Assembly (NCBI GenBank): GCA_947444055.1
Contig: CANEYR010000025.1
Coordinates: forward strand, 1 to 49,770
Direction: 5' to 3'
DNA length: 49,770 nucleotides
Source of the DNA: Planctomycetota bacterium
GTDB taxonomy: Bacteria; Planctomycetota; UBA1135; UBA2386
Shown piece by piece: positions 15,800-24,893 of this stretch. Under the pieces are notes generated by a model. The model worked only from the letters and a program-made list of their open reading frames with translations. It had not been told where the DNA came from and did not search any database. Every line of letters begins with the position of its first letter. The first letter of the stretch is position 1. Both the position numbers and the translations under genes were made by a program.

Positions 15800-16681
15800 A
15801 TGGTGTTGCTGCGCTCGTTGTTCGCCTTGTTCGTGCTCCTGTCGACGGTGTCAGCGCAGGCATCGAGCGACCAAGCCTACTGGTCGCCGTTCCTCGGTGC
15901 CCGGCAACCCGCCGCCGAGGAACTGCCGCGGTTGCTCACGGAGCTGAACACGCTGCTGGCGTCGCCGGACCCGCAGTTGCGCGATGACGTCGCCTACACG
16001 CTGTTCGCCAAGTGGATCGGTCGTGATCGCATTCTGCCCGTCGCCGAGCGCAAGCAATTGCTCGCAACGTGGCTCGGCAACCTGCAGATCGAGACCGGCG
16101 CAGCGGCCGACGGCGCGCTGCGGCGGTCGTTCTCGGCGCTGTGCCTTGGCCTCTTGGTGATGGAGGACAACCTTGAGCCGTGGCTGACGCCGCCGGACTT
16201 TGAACGGATCATGCTGGGGGCCTTGGCCTACTTGCGCAGCGAGACCGACGTGCGCGGTCTCGACCCGAAGGTCGGCTGGGTTCACACCGTCGCACACACT
16301 GCGGACCTGCTGAAGTTCTTGGCGCGCAGCCCACATCTCAAGGCGGCGGATCAGGCGGCGATGTTGACCGCGATCGTGGAGAAGCTGGCGAACACCGACG
16401 CCGCCTTGGTGTTTGGGGAAGACGAGCGATTGGCCCGTGCCGTGCTGTCGCTGGCGGCGCGGACCGACTTGGATCAGGCGGCGTTCCGCCACTTCGTCGC
16501 GACCTTGTGGCCCCGGTTGCCCGCGGGCCCGCCAACGGTTGTTGACCTCGCCCACGACCACAATCGGCGGCATCTCCTGCAGTCTCTGCACGCGCTGTTG
16601 CTCGTGGATCCGCGCGATCTGCCGTCGCTCGGGGAAGCTCGTGAGATCGTGTTGGTGCAGATGAAGAAGCGGCTGCGTTGA
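15800..16681 (+). CDS. Secreted DUF2785-like protein
   Basis: A 293-residue protein with a clear signal peptide (MVLLRSLFALFVLLSTVSAQA, cleavage near residue 21). The mature part is all-helical and resembles the DUF2785 family: a RSETDVRGLDPKVGWVHTVAHTADLL block (visible pieces: YLRSETDVRGLDPK, GWVHTVAHTADLLKFLA) is the family hallmark. The function of DUF2785 is unknown. The hydrophobic signal and the lack of a lipobox suggest a periplasmic protein. The next gene also encodes a small exported protein. Confidence 0.72.
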   Translation: MVLLRSLFALFVLLSTVSAQASSDQAYWSPFLGARQPAAEELPRLLTELNTLLASPDPQLRDDVAYTLFAKWIGRDRILPVAERKQLLATWLGNLQIETGAAADGALRRSFSALCLGLLVMEDNLEPWLTPPDFERIMLGALAYLRSETDVRGLDPKVGWVHTVAHTADLLKFLARSPHLKAADQAAMLTAIVEKLANTDAALVFGEDERLARAVLSLAARTDLDQAAFRHFVATLWPRLPAGPPTVVDLAHDHNRRHLLQSLHALLLVDPRDLPSLGEAREIVLVQMKKRLR

Positions 16682-16725
16682 ACCTGCGACTCGCGCCGCC
16701 CCGCCCGCGGCCGTAGGAGATGGGC

Positions 16726-17292
16726 ATGCGCTACTCGCTCTGCCTCGTGACCAGTCTGTTGGTTGGCTTCGCTCCCTCGTTCCAAGACCCGGTGCCGACA
16801 CCGACACCGCCGCCAACGGTCGCCAAAGTCCAGCCGTCGGCGAAGGCCGAGGACGTGGCCAGCATCGACGCCATTGTGGCGGCCCTCTACGCCGTGATTT
16901 CTGGTCCGGCGGGGCAGCAGCGTGACTTCGATCGCATGCGGTCGCTGTTCCATCCCGACGCGCGCCTGGTGCCGATGTTGAAGGGACCAACTGGCATGCG
17001 TACCCGCGTCCTCACCATCGACGACTACGTGCTGCGTTCGGGACCGATGCTTGAGCGCGACGGCTTCTTCGAGCAGGAGATTTATCGGACGGTCGAGCAG
17101 TTCGGTGACTTTGCGCATGTCTGGTCGACCTACGAAGCGCGCCGCGCGCTCGCCGACGCCAAACCGTTCATGCGCGGCATCAACTCAATGCAGTTGGTGC
17201 GCCAAGACGGCCGGTGGCACGTGTTGCAGATCCTGTGGGAACAGGAAGTGGACGCGGGGCCGATCCCCACGAAGTATCTGCCGACGAAGTAG
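16726..17292 (+). CDS. Exported NTF2-like (SnoaL-fold) protein
   Basis: A 188-residue protein. The ATG at 16726 is chosen over the one at 16720 because AGGAG (16715-16719) touches the latter but is spaced six bases from the former. Residues 1-20 are a signal peptide, followed by a proline-rich linker (PVPTPTPPPTV). Residues about 45-175 look like an NTF2-like alpha+beta barrel (AIVAALYAVISGP, FDRMRSLFHPDARLVP, HVWSTYEARR, QDGRWHVLQILWEQE). Such domains bind or convert small molecules, but no catalytic set can be named. Confidence 0.72.
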   Translation: MRYSLCLVTSLLVGFAPSFQDPVPTPTPPPTVAKVQPSAKAEDVASIDAIVAALYAVISGPAGQQRDFDRMRSLFHPDARLVPMLKGPTGMRTRVLTIDDYVLRSGPMLERDGFFEQEIYRTVEQFGDFAHVWSTYEARRALADAKPFMRGINSMQLVRQDGRWHVLQILWEQEVDAGPIPTKYLPTK

Positions 17293-17375
17293 GGCAATGC
17301 CGTCAGCTGCCGTGACCGGTCGCCTCGGAACACAGCGCAGTGGGAACGCCGCGAGCGCGTCGCTACGCTGCGACC

Positions 17376-18092
17376 ATGATGGCGGTCATCCTCGCCGGTG
17401 GTCGAGGCACGCGGCTTGCGCCGCTGACGGTGACCGTTCCCAAGCCCCTGCTGCCGCTCGGCGATGAGTCGATCCTTGAGATCGTCTTGGCCCAACTGAA
17501 GGCGGCGGGCTTCGACCGGGTCGTCATCACGCTCGGTCACATGGCGAAGTTGTTCGCCGCGGTGATCGGCGATGGGTCGCGCTGGGGCATGCGCGTCGAC
17601 TACGTCTTTGAGCAGGCACCTCTCGGCACTGCTGGCCCGCTGCGCCACATCGCCGATCTTGAGGCCGACTTCTTGGTGATGAACGGCGACATCCTGACGA
17701 CGCTCGACTACCGGCAGCTGTTCGCATTCCATCGCGAGAAGCAGGCACTCGGCACGATCGCCGTCACCCAGCGAACGGTGAACATCGACTACGGCGTCAT
17801 CACCGCCCTGCCCAACGCGCAACTCGCGCACTACCACGAGAAGCCGTCGATTCACTACGCGGTCAGCATGGGCATCAACGTATTGAGCAAGCAGTGCCTC
17901 GCGCACATCCCCAAGGACAGCAAGTTCGACATGCCGGACTTGATGATGGCGATGCATCACAAGGAGCAACGGGTCTTCTGCTATGCGACGAACTGTTACT
18001 GGCAGGACATTGGTCGCATGGAGGACTACGACGCCGCCTGTGCGGACTACCAACACGAGCCACAGCGGTTCGTGCCGCCGGGGCGCGCATGA
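17376..18092 (+). CDS. Sugar-phosphate nucleotidyltransferase
   Basis: A 238-residue NTP transferase (glucose-1-phosphate thymidylyl/mannose-1-phosphate guanylyl type). The N-terminus MMAVILAGGRGTRLAPLT with KPLLPL is the nucleotide-binding signature, and FLVMNGDIL gives the metal-binding aspartate. The protein ends after the catalytic domain, with no left-handed beta-helix, so it is a stand-alone transferase that makes an NDP-sugar. It is the first gene of a polysaccharide cluster and overlaps the next (SDR) gene by four bases; GDP-mannose or a heptose nucleotide would fit the reductase-like neighbour, but this is inference. Confidence 0.87.
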   Translation: MMAVILAGGRGTRLAPLTVTVPKPLLPLGDESILEIVLAQLKAAGFDRVVITLGHMAKLFAAVIGDGSRWGMRVDYVFEQAPLGTAGPLRHIADLEADFLVMNGDILTTLDYRQLFAFHREKQALGTIAVTQRTVNIDYGVITALPNAQLAHYHEKPSIHYAVSMGINVLSKQCLAHIPKDSKFDMPDLMMAMHHKEQRVFCYATNCYWQDIGRMEDYDAACADYQHEPQRFVPPGRA

Positions 18093-19030
18093 CCGAGACC
18101 GTGCTGATCACGGGTGCGGCGGGGTTTTTTGGTCGGCACTTGGCGGCGATGGTGGCAAGGGCCGACGCGGGCTCGGTGGTCGGAGTCGGTCGTAGCGAGG
18201 CCGTTGGCAGCTGGACGCGCTTTGCCGTCGCCGACATGCGCGATGCGGCGGCAGTGCACCGCGTGGTCGCCGCCGTTCACCCGACGCGAGTCTTTCACCT
18301 GGCGGGGCTGTTGCGTGGCAGCGCGAGCGAACTGATGGCCCACAACGCGACGCCGGTGCCGCACCTTTGCGAAGCGTTGGCGAAGACGAACCCGCAGGCG
18401 CGATTGGTCGTGGTGGGGTCGGCTGCCGAATACGGGGCCGGACGAACCGATGGAGCGCCCACACCGGAGAACTGGCCGTGCCAACCGGTGACCCCGTACG
18501 GCGTCAGCAAGCTGGTGGCAACGCAACTGGCCTTGGCGCACGGGGAGCGACTTGGCTTGTCGGTGTGTGTGGCTCGCCCCGCCAACCTCTTGGGGCCAGG
18601 GCTGCGGCCCGAGTTGGTGGTGGGTTCCTTGGTGGCGCAGTTGGCCGCCTGCCAAAGAGCGGGGCAACCGGCGGTTGTCACCGTTGGCGACGTGCACGCG
18701 CAGCGTGACTTCCTCGATGTCGACGACGCCTGCCGCGGCTTGCTGATGCTGGCCCGGGATACCGGTTCGCACCGCATCGTTCACTTGGCGTCGGGGCGGT
18801 GCCATTCGATTCGAGCGGTGATCGAGCTCTTGCAAGTCGTGCTCGGGACCACGATCGAAGTGCGTGGTGAGGCAACGCTCGCCGTCGGCGCTTCGCCAGC
18901 CATCGTGCGACTGTCGACCGAGTTGGCAGCGACGGCGTTGGGCTTTCACGCGAGCATCCCTCTGCGGGCGTCTTTGCAACGAATGTGGGATGCCGCGATG
19001 GCTGTCACCGCGACCCAGGCACCGCGATGA
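18089..19030 (+). CDS. NAD-dependent epimerase/reductase, GDP-4-keto-6-deoxymannose reductase-like
   Basis: A 313-residue extended SDR. Motifs: VLITGAAGFFGRHLA (cofactor loop), VFHLAGLLRGS, VVVGSAAEYG, and the catalytic pair in TPYGVSKLVATQLA (YxxxK). RPANLLGPGL and DVHAQRDFLDVDDACRGLL match the GDP-6-deoxy-D-lyxo-4-hexulose reductase (RMD) group. It likely reduces or epimerises the nucleotide sugar made by the preceding gene. Starts and stops overlap on both sides (ATGA at 18089 and 19027), so the three genes are translated together. Confidence 0.85.
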   Translation: MTETVLITGAAGFFGRHLAAMVARADAGSVVGVGRSEAVGSWTRFAVADMRDAAAVHRVVAAVHPTRVFHLAGLLRGSASELMAHNATPVPHLCEALAKTNPQARLVVVGSAAEYGAGRTDGAPTPENWPCQPVTPYGVSKLVATQLALAHGERLGLSVCVARPANLLGPGLRPELVVGSLVAQLAACQRAGQPAVVTVGDVHAQRDFLDVDDACRGLLMLARDTGSHRIVHLASGRCHSIRAVIELLQVVLGTTIEVRGEATLAVGASPAIVRLSTELAATALGFHASIPLRASLQRMWDAAMAVTATQAPR

Positions 19031-20250
19031 GCCCGCGCATCTCCATCGACGATCTCGCCGACCAGATCACGGGCCGTCGCCGCAGCCTGTTTGCCGAGGA
19101 TTGCGAATTGCAGCGCGCGGCCATGGTGCGCGCAGTGGCGGGACGCCGCGTCTTGGTGATTGGCGGCGCGGGCACGATTGGCACTGCCACGCTGCGTCAG
19201 TTGCTGCCCCTGCGACCGCGCCGCCTCGTCGTCGTCGACCACAATGAGAACGGGTTGGCCGAGTTGGTGCGCGATCTGCGCAGCAGCGACGGCTTGCACG
19301 GTGTCGATTTGCACACCTTGCCCGTCGACTTTGGTGGACCGGCGATGCGCCACTTTCTCGCCGAGGAAGCGCCGTTCCATCTGGTGATGAACTTCGCCGC
19401 GTGCAAACACGTGCGCAGCGAGAAGGACCGCAGCTCGCTGCTGCAAATGCTCGACACCAACTTGGTGAAGGCGCACCGGCTGATGCAGTGGTTGGTGGCG
19501 GGTGGTGGCTGCGGTCGCTACTTCAGCGTGTCGACCGACAAGGCGGCGAACCCCGTCAACCTGATGGGCGCTAGCAAGCGCCTGATGGAGTTGTGCATGT
19601 TTCGCGACGGGGCGATGCCGACGGCAGAGGTCACGTCGGCGCGCTTTGCCAACGTTGCGTTCTCCGATGGCAGCTTGCTGTGCAGCTTCTTGCAACGGCT
19701 CGCGAAGGGGCAGCCACTTGCGGTGCCAAAGGCCACCAAGCGGTTCTTTGTTTCGCCCGCCGAGTCAGGCCAGTTGTGTGCTCTCGCGGCGACGATCGGA
19801 AGAGCCCAGCACGTGTTGGTGCCGCGACTGGATGCACAGCGAGATTTGGTGTTGCTCGAGGACGTGGCGGCGACGGTGGTGGCGGCCCATGGTTTCGCCC
19901 CACGCTTCTACGACGAGGAAGCGGCGGCGAAGGCGGCGTACGTCCAGGACGTGGCGAAGGGCCAGTACCCCATCTTGCGCACCGCGCTCGACACCACTGG
20001 CGAGAAGGCGTTCGAAGAGTTCGTCGGTCGAGACGAGCAGGTCATCGAAGTCGGCTTGCAGCAGTTGCAAGGCATCCGGCAGGCCGCAGGCCCGGCTGCT
20101 AGCGCGATGGGGTTCATGACCGCACTGCTTGACGAACTCAACGAACCGCGGGCGCGGCGCAGCATGGCTGCATTGACGGCTGCCATGCAGGCCGTGTTGC
20201 CAGAGTTCGCTCATCGCAAGAGCGACCAGCACCTCGACCAACGCATGTGA
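19027..20250 (+). CDS. Soluble CapD/FlaA1-like nucleotide-sugar dehydratase
   Basis: A 407-residue protein of the polysaccharide biosynthesis CapD branch. VLVIGGAGTIGTATL is the cofactor loop; NFAACKHVRSEKD and VSTDKAANPVNLMGASKR match the catalytic region of UDP-GlcNAc 4,6-dehydratases (the D-K pair of STDKA is kept; the tyrosine position is methionine, as in CapD-type proteins). SARFANVAFSDGS and FVSPAESGQLC follow. The transmembrane N-terminus of long CapD proteins is absent. The C-terminal 130 residues include a helical tail seen in stand-alone members. Substrate is not determined. Confidence 0.83.
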   Translation: MSPRISIDDLADQITGRRRSLFAEDCELQRAAMVRAVAGRRVLVIGGAGTIGTATLRQLLPLRPRRLVVVDHNENGLAELVRDLRSSDGLHGVDLHTLPVDFGGPAMRHFLAEEAPFHLVMNFAACKHVRSEKDRSSLLQMLDTNLVKAHRLMQWLVAGGGCGRYFSVSTDKAANPVNLMGASKRLMELCMFRDGAMPTAEVTSARFANVAFSDGSLLCSFLQRLAKGQPLAVPKATKRFFVSPAESGQLCALAATIGRAQHVLVPRLDAQRDLVLLEDVAATVVAAHGFAPRFYDEEAAAKAAYVQDVAKGQYPILRTALDTTGEKAFEEFVGRDEQVIEVGLQQLQGIRQAAGPAASAMGFMTALLDELNEPRARRSMAALTAAMQAVLPEFAHRKSDQHLDQRM

Positions 20251-20254
20251 CGCG

Positions 20255-21511
20255 ATGCGCCTCCTGATGACGATGTTTGGTTGGGCGGATGCGGGCGGCG
20301 GCACCATCTTCCCGCGGCAAATCGCTCACACCCTCGCCCAGCGCGGCCATGAAGTGACGGTTGTCTACGCGGCGGCGGTGCCGTGGCCGAGACAGTCGGC
20401 CTACGCGGTGCGTGAACACGAAGAACAGGGTGTTCGCTTGGTTGGCATCCACAATCGTGCGACCGCGTTCCTCGACGACAAAGATCCGGCGCGTGAAGTG
20501 CACGACCCTGAGATCGTGCGCGCAATGCAGCGAGTGTTGGCGGAACGCGGTCCGCAGGTCGTGCACTTCCACAACTTCCTGGGGCTGTCGGCTGGCATCG
20601 TGGCGGCGGTGCATGCGAGTGGGGCGCCGAGTTGCTACACGCCATACAACTTCTGGCTGGTGTGTCCGACCCTCTACCTGACGCTGCCCGGGTTGTCGGT
20701 GTGCGGCGGGGTCGATGCGAGTGGCACCAACTGCCTTGGCTGCACGAAGGCGAAGGTGCCGGGCGCCGCGTATCTGGCGCGACGAGATCGTCTGCGCGAG
20801 GCCCTGGCGATGCACACCACGACGTGCTTGGCAACGTCCGCCAACGTGCGGGACGTGCTGCTAGCGAACGGCTACGAGCCGGATCAGGTTCGACTGTTGC
20901 GCCTCGGCAACGCGCGGGCCGAACGGCTCTGGCACGATGGCGGCTGCACGCGCGCCAGCGGTGTCAAAGGTGCTTTGCGCCTCGGGTTCACAGGCTCGCT
21001 GCTACCGATCAAGGGGGTGCACCTGCTGGTCGCCGCTGCCCAACGTTTGCAAGGAGCCTTTGAGGTGCACCTGCACGGGGATGGACCGCCGGACTACCTC
21101 ACCGCCCTGCGCGCCCTCGATCGCCGCAACCTCGTCCAGTTCCACGGTCGTTTCGAGGATGCGCAGCATGCCGCGGTGCTTGCGGCGCTGCATGTGGGTG
21201 TGGTGCCGTCGGTATGCCTCGACCACAGCCCTCTGGTGGTCGACGAGCTGCAGGCGGCGCGGGTGCCGGTCGTTGGCGCCCGCATCGGCGGCATTCCGGA
21301 CTACGTGCAGCCAGAGGCGGGGGCGTTGTTTCCGGCTGGTGATGCAAACGCTCTGGCCGCGTGCTTGCAGCGCTTGATCGACAATCCGACGATCGTCGCC
21401 GCTTGGCAGCAGCGGTTGTTGCCTCCCCCTTCCTACAGCGACTACGTCGATGCCCTCGAAGCGACGTATCGCGACCTTCACGTTCGTGGCCCCGTGCTGC
21501 GTTCGATCTGA
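20255..21511 (+). CDS. Family 4 glycosyltransferase
   Basis: A 418-residue GT-B fold protein. The N-terminal acceptor domain begins MRLLMTMFGWADAGGGTIFPRQIA; a cysteine-bearing middle (YNFWLVCPTLYLTLPG, CGGVDASGTNCLGC) is typical of one GT4 subgroup. The C-terminal donor domain contains LGFTGSLLPIKGVHLLVAAAQR and the DELQAARVPVVGARIGGIPDYV loop, equivalent to the E-x7-E donor site, though the first residue of that motif is replaced (CLDHSPLVVDEL). It probably transfers a sugar onto a growing surface glycan. It starts five bases after the CapD-like gene. Confidence 0.87.
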   Translation: MRLLMTMFGWADAGGGTIFPRQIAHTLAQRGHEVTVVYAAAVPWPRQSAYAVREHEEQGVRLVGIHNRATAFLDDKDPAREVHDPEIVRAMQRVLAERGPQVVHFHNFLGLSAGIVAAVHASGAPSCYTPYNFWLVCPTLYLTLPGLSVCGGVDASGTNCLGCTKAKVPGAAYLARRDRLREALAMHTTTCLATSANVRDVLLANGYEPDQVRLLRLGNARAERLWHDGGCTRASGVKGALRLGFTGSLLPIKGVHLLVAAAQRLQGAFEVHLHGDGPPDYLTALRALDRRNLVQFHGRFEDAQHAAVLAALHVGVVPSVCLDHSPLVVDELQAARVPVVGARIGGIPDYVQPEAGALFPAGDANALAACLQRLIDNPTIVAAWQQRLLPPPSYSDYVDALEATYRDLHVRGPVLRSI

Positions 21512-21535
21512 GCCTGCGTTCCCACGTTTCTTGCG

Positions 21536-22126
21536 ATGAAGCTCAACCTCGGCTGCGGCAGCAATCACCTCACTGGCTGGCTCAACATCGACAAGTACGA
21601 ACAGGCGCATCCGGATTGTGTGATGGACCTGGAAGTGTTGCCGTGGCCGCTGCCGGATGCGTGTGCGGACGAAGTGTTGTTGAAGCACGTGCTCGAACAC
21701 GTCGGGCGCGACTCGGACACGTTCCTTGGCATCATGCGCGAGCTCTACCGCGTCTGTGCGCCTGGCGCTGCCGTGCGCATTCTGGTGCCGCATCCTCGTC
21801 ACCAAGACTTCTTGCAGGATCCGACGCACGTGCGACCGATCGTGCCCGAGATGTTTCTCCATTGGAGTCTGCAGACCAATCGTGAATGGCAAGCAAAGGG
21901 GCTGCCTGGCACGCCGCTGGCGATCTATCAGCGTGTCGACTTTCGCATCGTGTCGGTCACCCTGCGACTGGATGCGCTGTGGCAGCGCTGGCTCGACGAG
22001 GATCCGGCGCGCCGCGGCGAGATTGACCACGTGATTCGAACGCACAACAACGTCGTGCAGGAGATCGAGGTCGTGCTGCGCGCCGAGAAGCCGTTTGACG
22101 CCGCGTCGCTGCAGGCCGCGCCGTGA
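21536..22126 (+). CDS. SAM-dependent methyltransferase of the glycan cluster
   Basis: A 196-residue class I methyltransferase. LNLGCGSNHLTGWLNIDKYE at the start is the SAM-binding motif I with the acidic residue of strand 2, and ADEVLLKHVLEHV matches motif II/III of small sugar-related methyltransferases (here without the usual SHVLEH serine). There is no other domain. It sits between the GT4 gene and a spermidine-synthase-like gene, so methylation of a sugar residue is plausible. It overlaps the next gene by four bases (GTGA). Confidence 0.8.
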   Translation: MKLNLGCGSNHLTGWLNIDKYEQAHPDCVMDLEVLPWPLPDACADEVLLKHVLEHVGRDSDTFLGIMRELYRVCAPGAAVRILVPHPRHQDFLQDPTHVRPIVPEMFLHWSLQTNREWQAKGLPGTPLAIYQRVDFRIVSVTLRLDALWQRWLDEDPARRGEIDHVIRTHNNVVQEIEVVLRAEKPFDAASLQAAP

Positions 22127-22812
22127 AGCCGCGCGAACTCATTGCTTCGGCGTGTGTGCCAGGACACACCGCCAAGATTCACTGCTACCACCACGATGGC
22201 TCGTTCACGTTCTGGCTGGATCGCATCGAGTTGATGAGCAGTCGCGTGCATGAGTCCGAGGAGGCGCTAGCTCAGCTGGCGTTGGAGAGTCTCGGGTCGC
22301 CCAAGGCGCAACGCGTGTTGGTGGGTGGGCTCGGCATGGGCTTCACGCTGGCGCGTGTGTTGAAGCTGGTCGATGCGAAGGCGGATGTGGAAGTCGTCGA
22401 ACTGGTGCCGGAAGTGGTGCAGTGGAACCGTGACTTGCTGGGCCACTTTGCGGGGCACCCGTTGGCCGATGCGCGCACCAGGGTGACCGTCGGAGACGTG
22501 CAAGCAGCGATTGCGGCGGCCCAAGGCAACCTCGATGTGATTCTGCTCGATGTCGACAACGGGCCCGAGGCTCTCACTCGCCCGGCCAACGATGGGCTCT
22601 ACAACGTGCATGGTCTGGCGGCAGCCAGAGCCGCGCTGCGGCCGGGTGGGGTGCTTGCGATCTGGTCTGCAGCCGAGGCGCCGCCGTTTACCAGGCGTCT
22701 GCAGCACGTTGGGTTTCGTGTGGAAGAGCACCACTTGCGCGCCCGCGGCCTGAAGGGTCCGCGCCGCACCATCTGGGTTGCCGTTCGTCCCGCCGCCAAA
22801 GGCTCTCGCTGA
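22123..22812 (+). CDS. Spermidine synthase-like methyltransferase-fold protein
   Basis: A 229-residue Rossmann-fold protein starting with GTG inside the previous stop. VLVGGLGMGFTLARVL is the nucleotide-binding loop, VEVVELVPEVVQWNRDLL the acidic strand, and DVILLDVDNGPEAL the substrate-side loop typical of spermidine synthase-like proteins (SpeE family, YtdD-type). The N-terminal tetramer domain of true spermidine synthases is short or absent. Polyamine synthesis is therefore not certain; many such proteins have unknown substrates. It ends the polysaccharide-associated run of genes. Confidence 0.75.
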   Translation: MKPRELIASACVPGHTAKIHCYHHDGSFTFWLDRIELMSSRVHESEEALAQLALESLGSPKAQRVLVGGLGMGFTLARVLKLVDAKADVEVVELVPEVVQWNRDLLGHFAGHPLADARTRVTVGDVQAAIAAAQGNLDVILLDVDNGPEALTRPANDGLYNVHGLAAARAALRPGGVLAIWSAAEAPPFTRRLQHVGFRVEEHHLRARGLKGPRRTIWVAVRPAAKGSR

Positions 22813-22850
22813 ACGCTTCGCTAGCGCCCTGACGAGGCCATACTCTCTGC

Positions 22851-23582
22851 ATGTCGAGTCTGCTGGCGGACGTGCACATCGTGTTGTTGCGGCCGCGCTG
22901 GGCCAGCAACCTCGGAGCCGTCGCGCGAGCAATGAAGAACTTCGGCTTGCGGCGCCTGACCTTGGTCGATTCGCGCATCGGTTCCTGGACGGACGCTTGG
23001 CGAATGGCGGTGCAGGCGGGCGACATCTTGCAAGACGCGCAGAGTTGCGCCGACGTCGCCGCGGCGGTGGCGGGCTCGGCGTTCTTGGTTGGCACCAGCG
23101 ACCAGCCGCCAGTCGGCATGCAGACTCTGACGCCGCGCGAAGTCGCTGCCATGGCGCGTGAGCGCGGCGCGCCAACGTTGCTGTTCGGCGGTGAAGTGAA
23201 CGGGCTGTTTCCAGGGGAACTGCTGCGCTGCCACTTCGCCTCGAGCATCCCGGTTGCCGCCGAACAGTCGTCGCTCAACTTGGCGCAAGCGGTCTGCGTC
23301 TACGGCGCCGAGTTGTTCGCCGCGCACGCCAACGCATCGGCACCGACACCGACCTCGTCAGCACCCGCGGAGTGGTTGCGGCGACTCGAGGCGGCACTCG
23401 CACACTTGCTGACGACCACAGCGTGGGCAGATGCCACGCGGGGCAAGCATGAGATTGCCCAACTGATGCAGCCGCTGTATCGAGCCAGCCTCTCCGAGGA
23501 CGAAGTTCGGGCCTGGCTCGTGGCGCTCGGCAAGGCGGCACAACCGCCAAGGCGCCAATCGAACCAAGCCAAGCACCCCTGA
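22851..23582 (+). CDS. SpoU-family RNA 2'-O-methyltransferase, TrmJ-like
   Basis: A 243-residue SPOUT methyltransferase. IVLLRPRWASNLGAVARAMKNFG matches the conserved N-terminal block of TrmJ/LasT-like proteins (VLVxPxxxxNIGxxARAMKN); LLFGGEVNGL is the FGxExxGL motif in altered form (usually FGREDSGL); SLNLAQAVCVYGAEL is the knot-forming C-terminal block. The C-terminal extension (about 165-243) fits the TrmJ dimerisation or RNA-binding tail. Expected role: 2'-O-methylation of tRNA or rRNA. The substitutions in the GREDSGL block leave the exact target unclear. Confidence 0.85.
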   Translation: MSSLLADVHIVLLRPRWASNLGAVARAMKNFGLRRLTLVDSRIGSWTDAWRMAVQAGDILQDAQSCADVAAAVAGSAFLVGTSDQPPVGMQTLTPREVAAMARERGAPTLLFGGEVNGLFPGELLRCHFASSIPVAAEQSSLNLAQAVCVYGAELFAAHANASAPTPTSSAPAEWLRRLEAALAHLLTTTAWADATRGKHEIAQLMQPLYRASLSEDEVRAWLVALGKAAQPPRRQSNQAKHP

Positions 23583-23594
23583 GGCTTCAGCACT

Positions 23595-24722
23595 TCACGG
23601 CTGCACGATCACCGTCATGGCGTTGGAGGCGGTGAAGCCTTGGCTGCCGCAGACATCGAGCACGAGCGCTTGCGCGGCAAAGCTGAAGCCGATCGGCGTG
23701 CCAGATGGCATTGGCACGCCCAGGCGCAGGGTACCGAGGCCATCCGCGAGGGCGGTCAGCGTGACGAGCCCGGTTGGATCGATCCAGACGTCGATGCCGA
23801 GCACGTTGAACGAACCTGGCAAGGCACCGAGGGACAGTCCCCACACCGCCAGTGCCGACGGCGGCGTGCGCGTGCACGCCATCGCGAACGCCGCGTTGCC
23901 GACTTGCGCCGAGCTGGTCGGCGAGAGGCTCATCGCGCCAAGGCAACCGGGGGTGCTGGTGCCGAAGCTGAAGGGTTGCAGCGGTGTGGTCAGTGCCAGT
24001 GTGTTGGCGGTGACCGTCACTTGCCCACTGCTCGTCGCGTGCAGGGTGCTGCTGCTGTCGAGGAACGTACCGTTCAGGTTCCAGGTCGAAACCAAGCCCG
24101 GCACGCTGGACAGTTCTTGGTTCATGGTCGATTGGATCTCGGCTTGCGTGCGTGCGAAGGGCCACATGCGCACTTCATCGATCTGCCCGTTCCAGACTTC
24201 GATGGGTGTGGCGACGTCACTGCCTTTGCCGATGCGCAACACTTCGTTACCGAAGTCGCGGATCGGTTGGCCATTGCCGACGGCCGACGCTACTTGCGCG
24301 CCGTTGATGTAGAGCACCGCCGACGTGCCGTTGTAGGTCGCCGCCACGTGCGTCCAGGTCGTCAGCTGCCCAGCTGCGAAGGTCCAGCTGACGTTCACCG
24401 AGTTGGTGGCGGTGACGACCTTCCAAAGCAGTACGCGGGCGCCGGTGTTGTTGGCGTTGACCCGCAAGAAGAAGTTCTCAGAGCCACCGACACTGAGTCC
24501 CTGGCGCAGCAGGGTCGGATACCGCCAACCGGTCGGCAGCGTGGCGTCGTCGTAGGTGATCCAGGCCTCCACAGTGAGGCCGCTTTGTGGCACGACTTGG
24601 GGCGTGTACGGAATCTCGATGTAGCCGTCGGTCGTGGCACTGAGGGCGACCCCGACGTTTTGGGCTGCGATAGGTGAAAGCGCGGCGGCCAGGATGAGAA
24701 GGGGTGCGAATTTGGATTGCAT
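23595..24722 (-). CDS. Secreted LamG-domain protein with shared C-terminal module
   Basis: A 375-residue exported protein. MQSKFAPLLILAAALSPIAAQ is a signal peptide. Residues about 25-240 form a concanavalin-like (Laminin_G_3) domain: TVEAWITYDD, TTWTHVAATYNGTSAVLYINGAQV and IDEVRMWPFARTQAEIQ are typical. Residues about 250-375 form a separate beta-rich module starting STPGCLGAMSLSPTSSAQVGN and ending SNAMTVIVQP, which is also seen at the end of the neighbouring secreted proteins. A carbohydrate- or surface-binding role is likely. The gene runs convergently to the TrmJ-like gene, 12 bases away. Confidence 0.84.
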   Translation of the reverse strand: MQSKFAPLLILAAALSPIAAQNVGVALSATTDGYIEIPYTPQVVPQSGLTVEAWITYDDATLPTGWRYPTLLRQGLSVGGSENFFLRVNANNTGARVLLWKVVTATNSVNVSWTFAAGQLTTWTHVAATYNGTSAVLYINGAQVASAVGNGQPIRDFGNEVLRIGKGSDVATPIEVWNGQIDEVRMWPFARTQAEIQSTMNQELSSVPGLVSTWNLNGTFLDSSSTLHATSSGQVTVTANTLALTTPLQPFSFGTSTPGCLGAMSLSPTSSAQVGNAAFAMACTRTPPSALAVWGLSLGALPGSFNVLGIDVWIDPTGLVTLTALADGLGTLRLGVPMPSGTPIGFSFAAQALVLDVCGSQGFTASNAMTVIVQP

Positions 24723-24798
24723 GGAGGTTGGTGTAGTGAACGGCGGCACTCTAGTGCGAAGGCGCGCGAGGACTGCCAACGCGGGGCCTGTTACAGGA

Positions 24799-24837
24799 AA
24801 CGAGCGCGGCGGCCTCAGGGAGGCCGCCGCGCTCGTT
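24799..24837 (-). terminator. Long perfect hairpin, probable terminator of the 24.9 kb gene
   Basis: An uninterrupted 18-base stem (24799-24816 with 24820-24837) and a three-base loop lie 57 bases beyond the stop of the secreted protein gene on the minus strand. The minus strand then reads TTTCCTGT, a short T tract. It also separates this gene from the LamG gene further left. Confidence 0.65.
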
Positions 24838-24893
24838 CCAATCGGACCGTTCCGAAGACGCGGCCGCGGGGAGCGCGGCAGCGGCGTCGACCA

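Noticed and set aside
24799-24837. 18-base inverted repeat as the end of an insertion element
   Set aside because: It is a single hairpin with a three-base loop, without a transposase or target duplication, and it sits where a terminator is expected.
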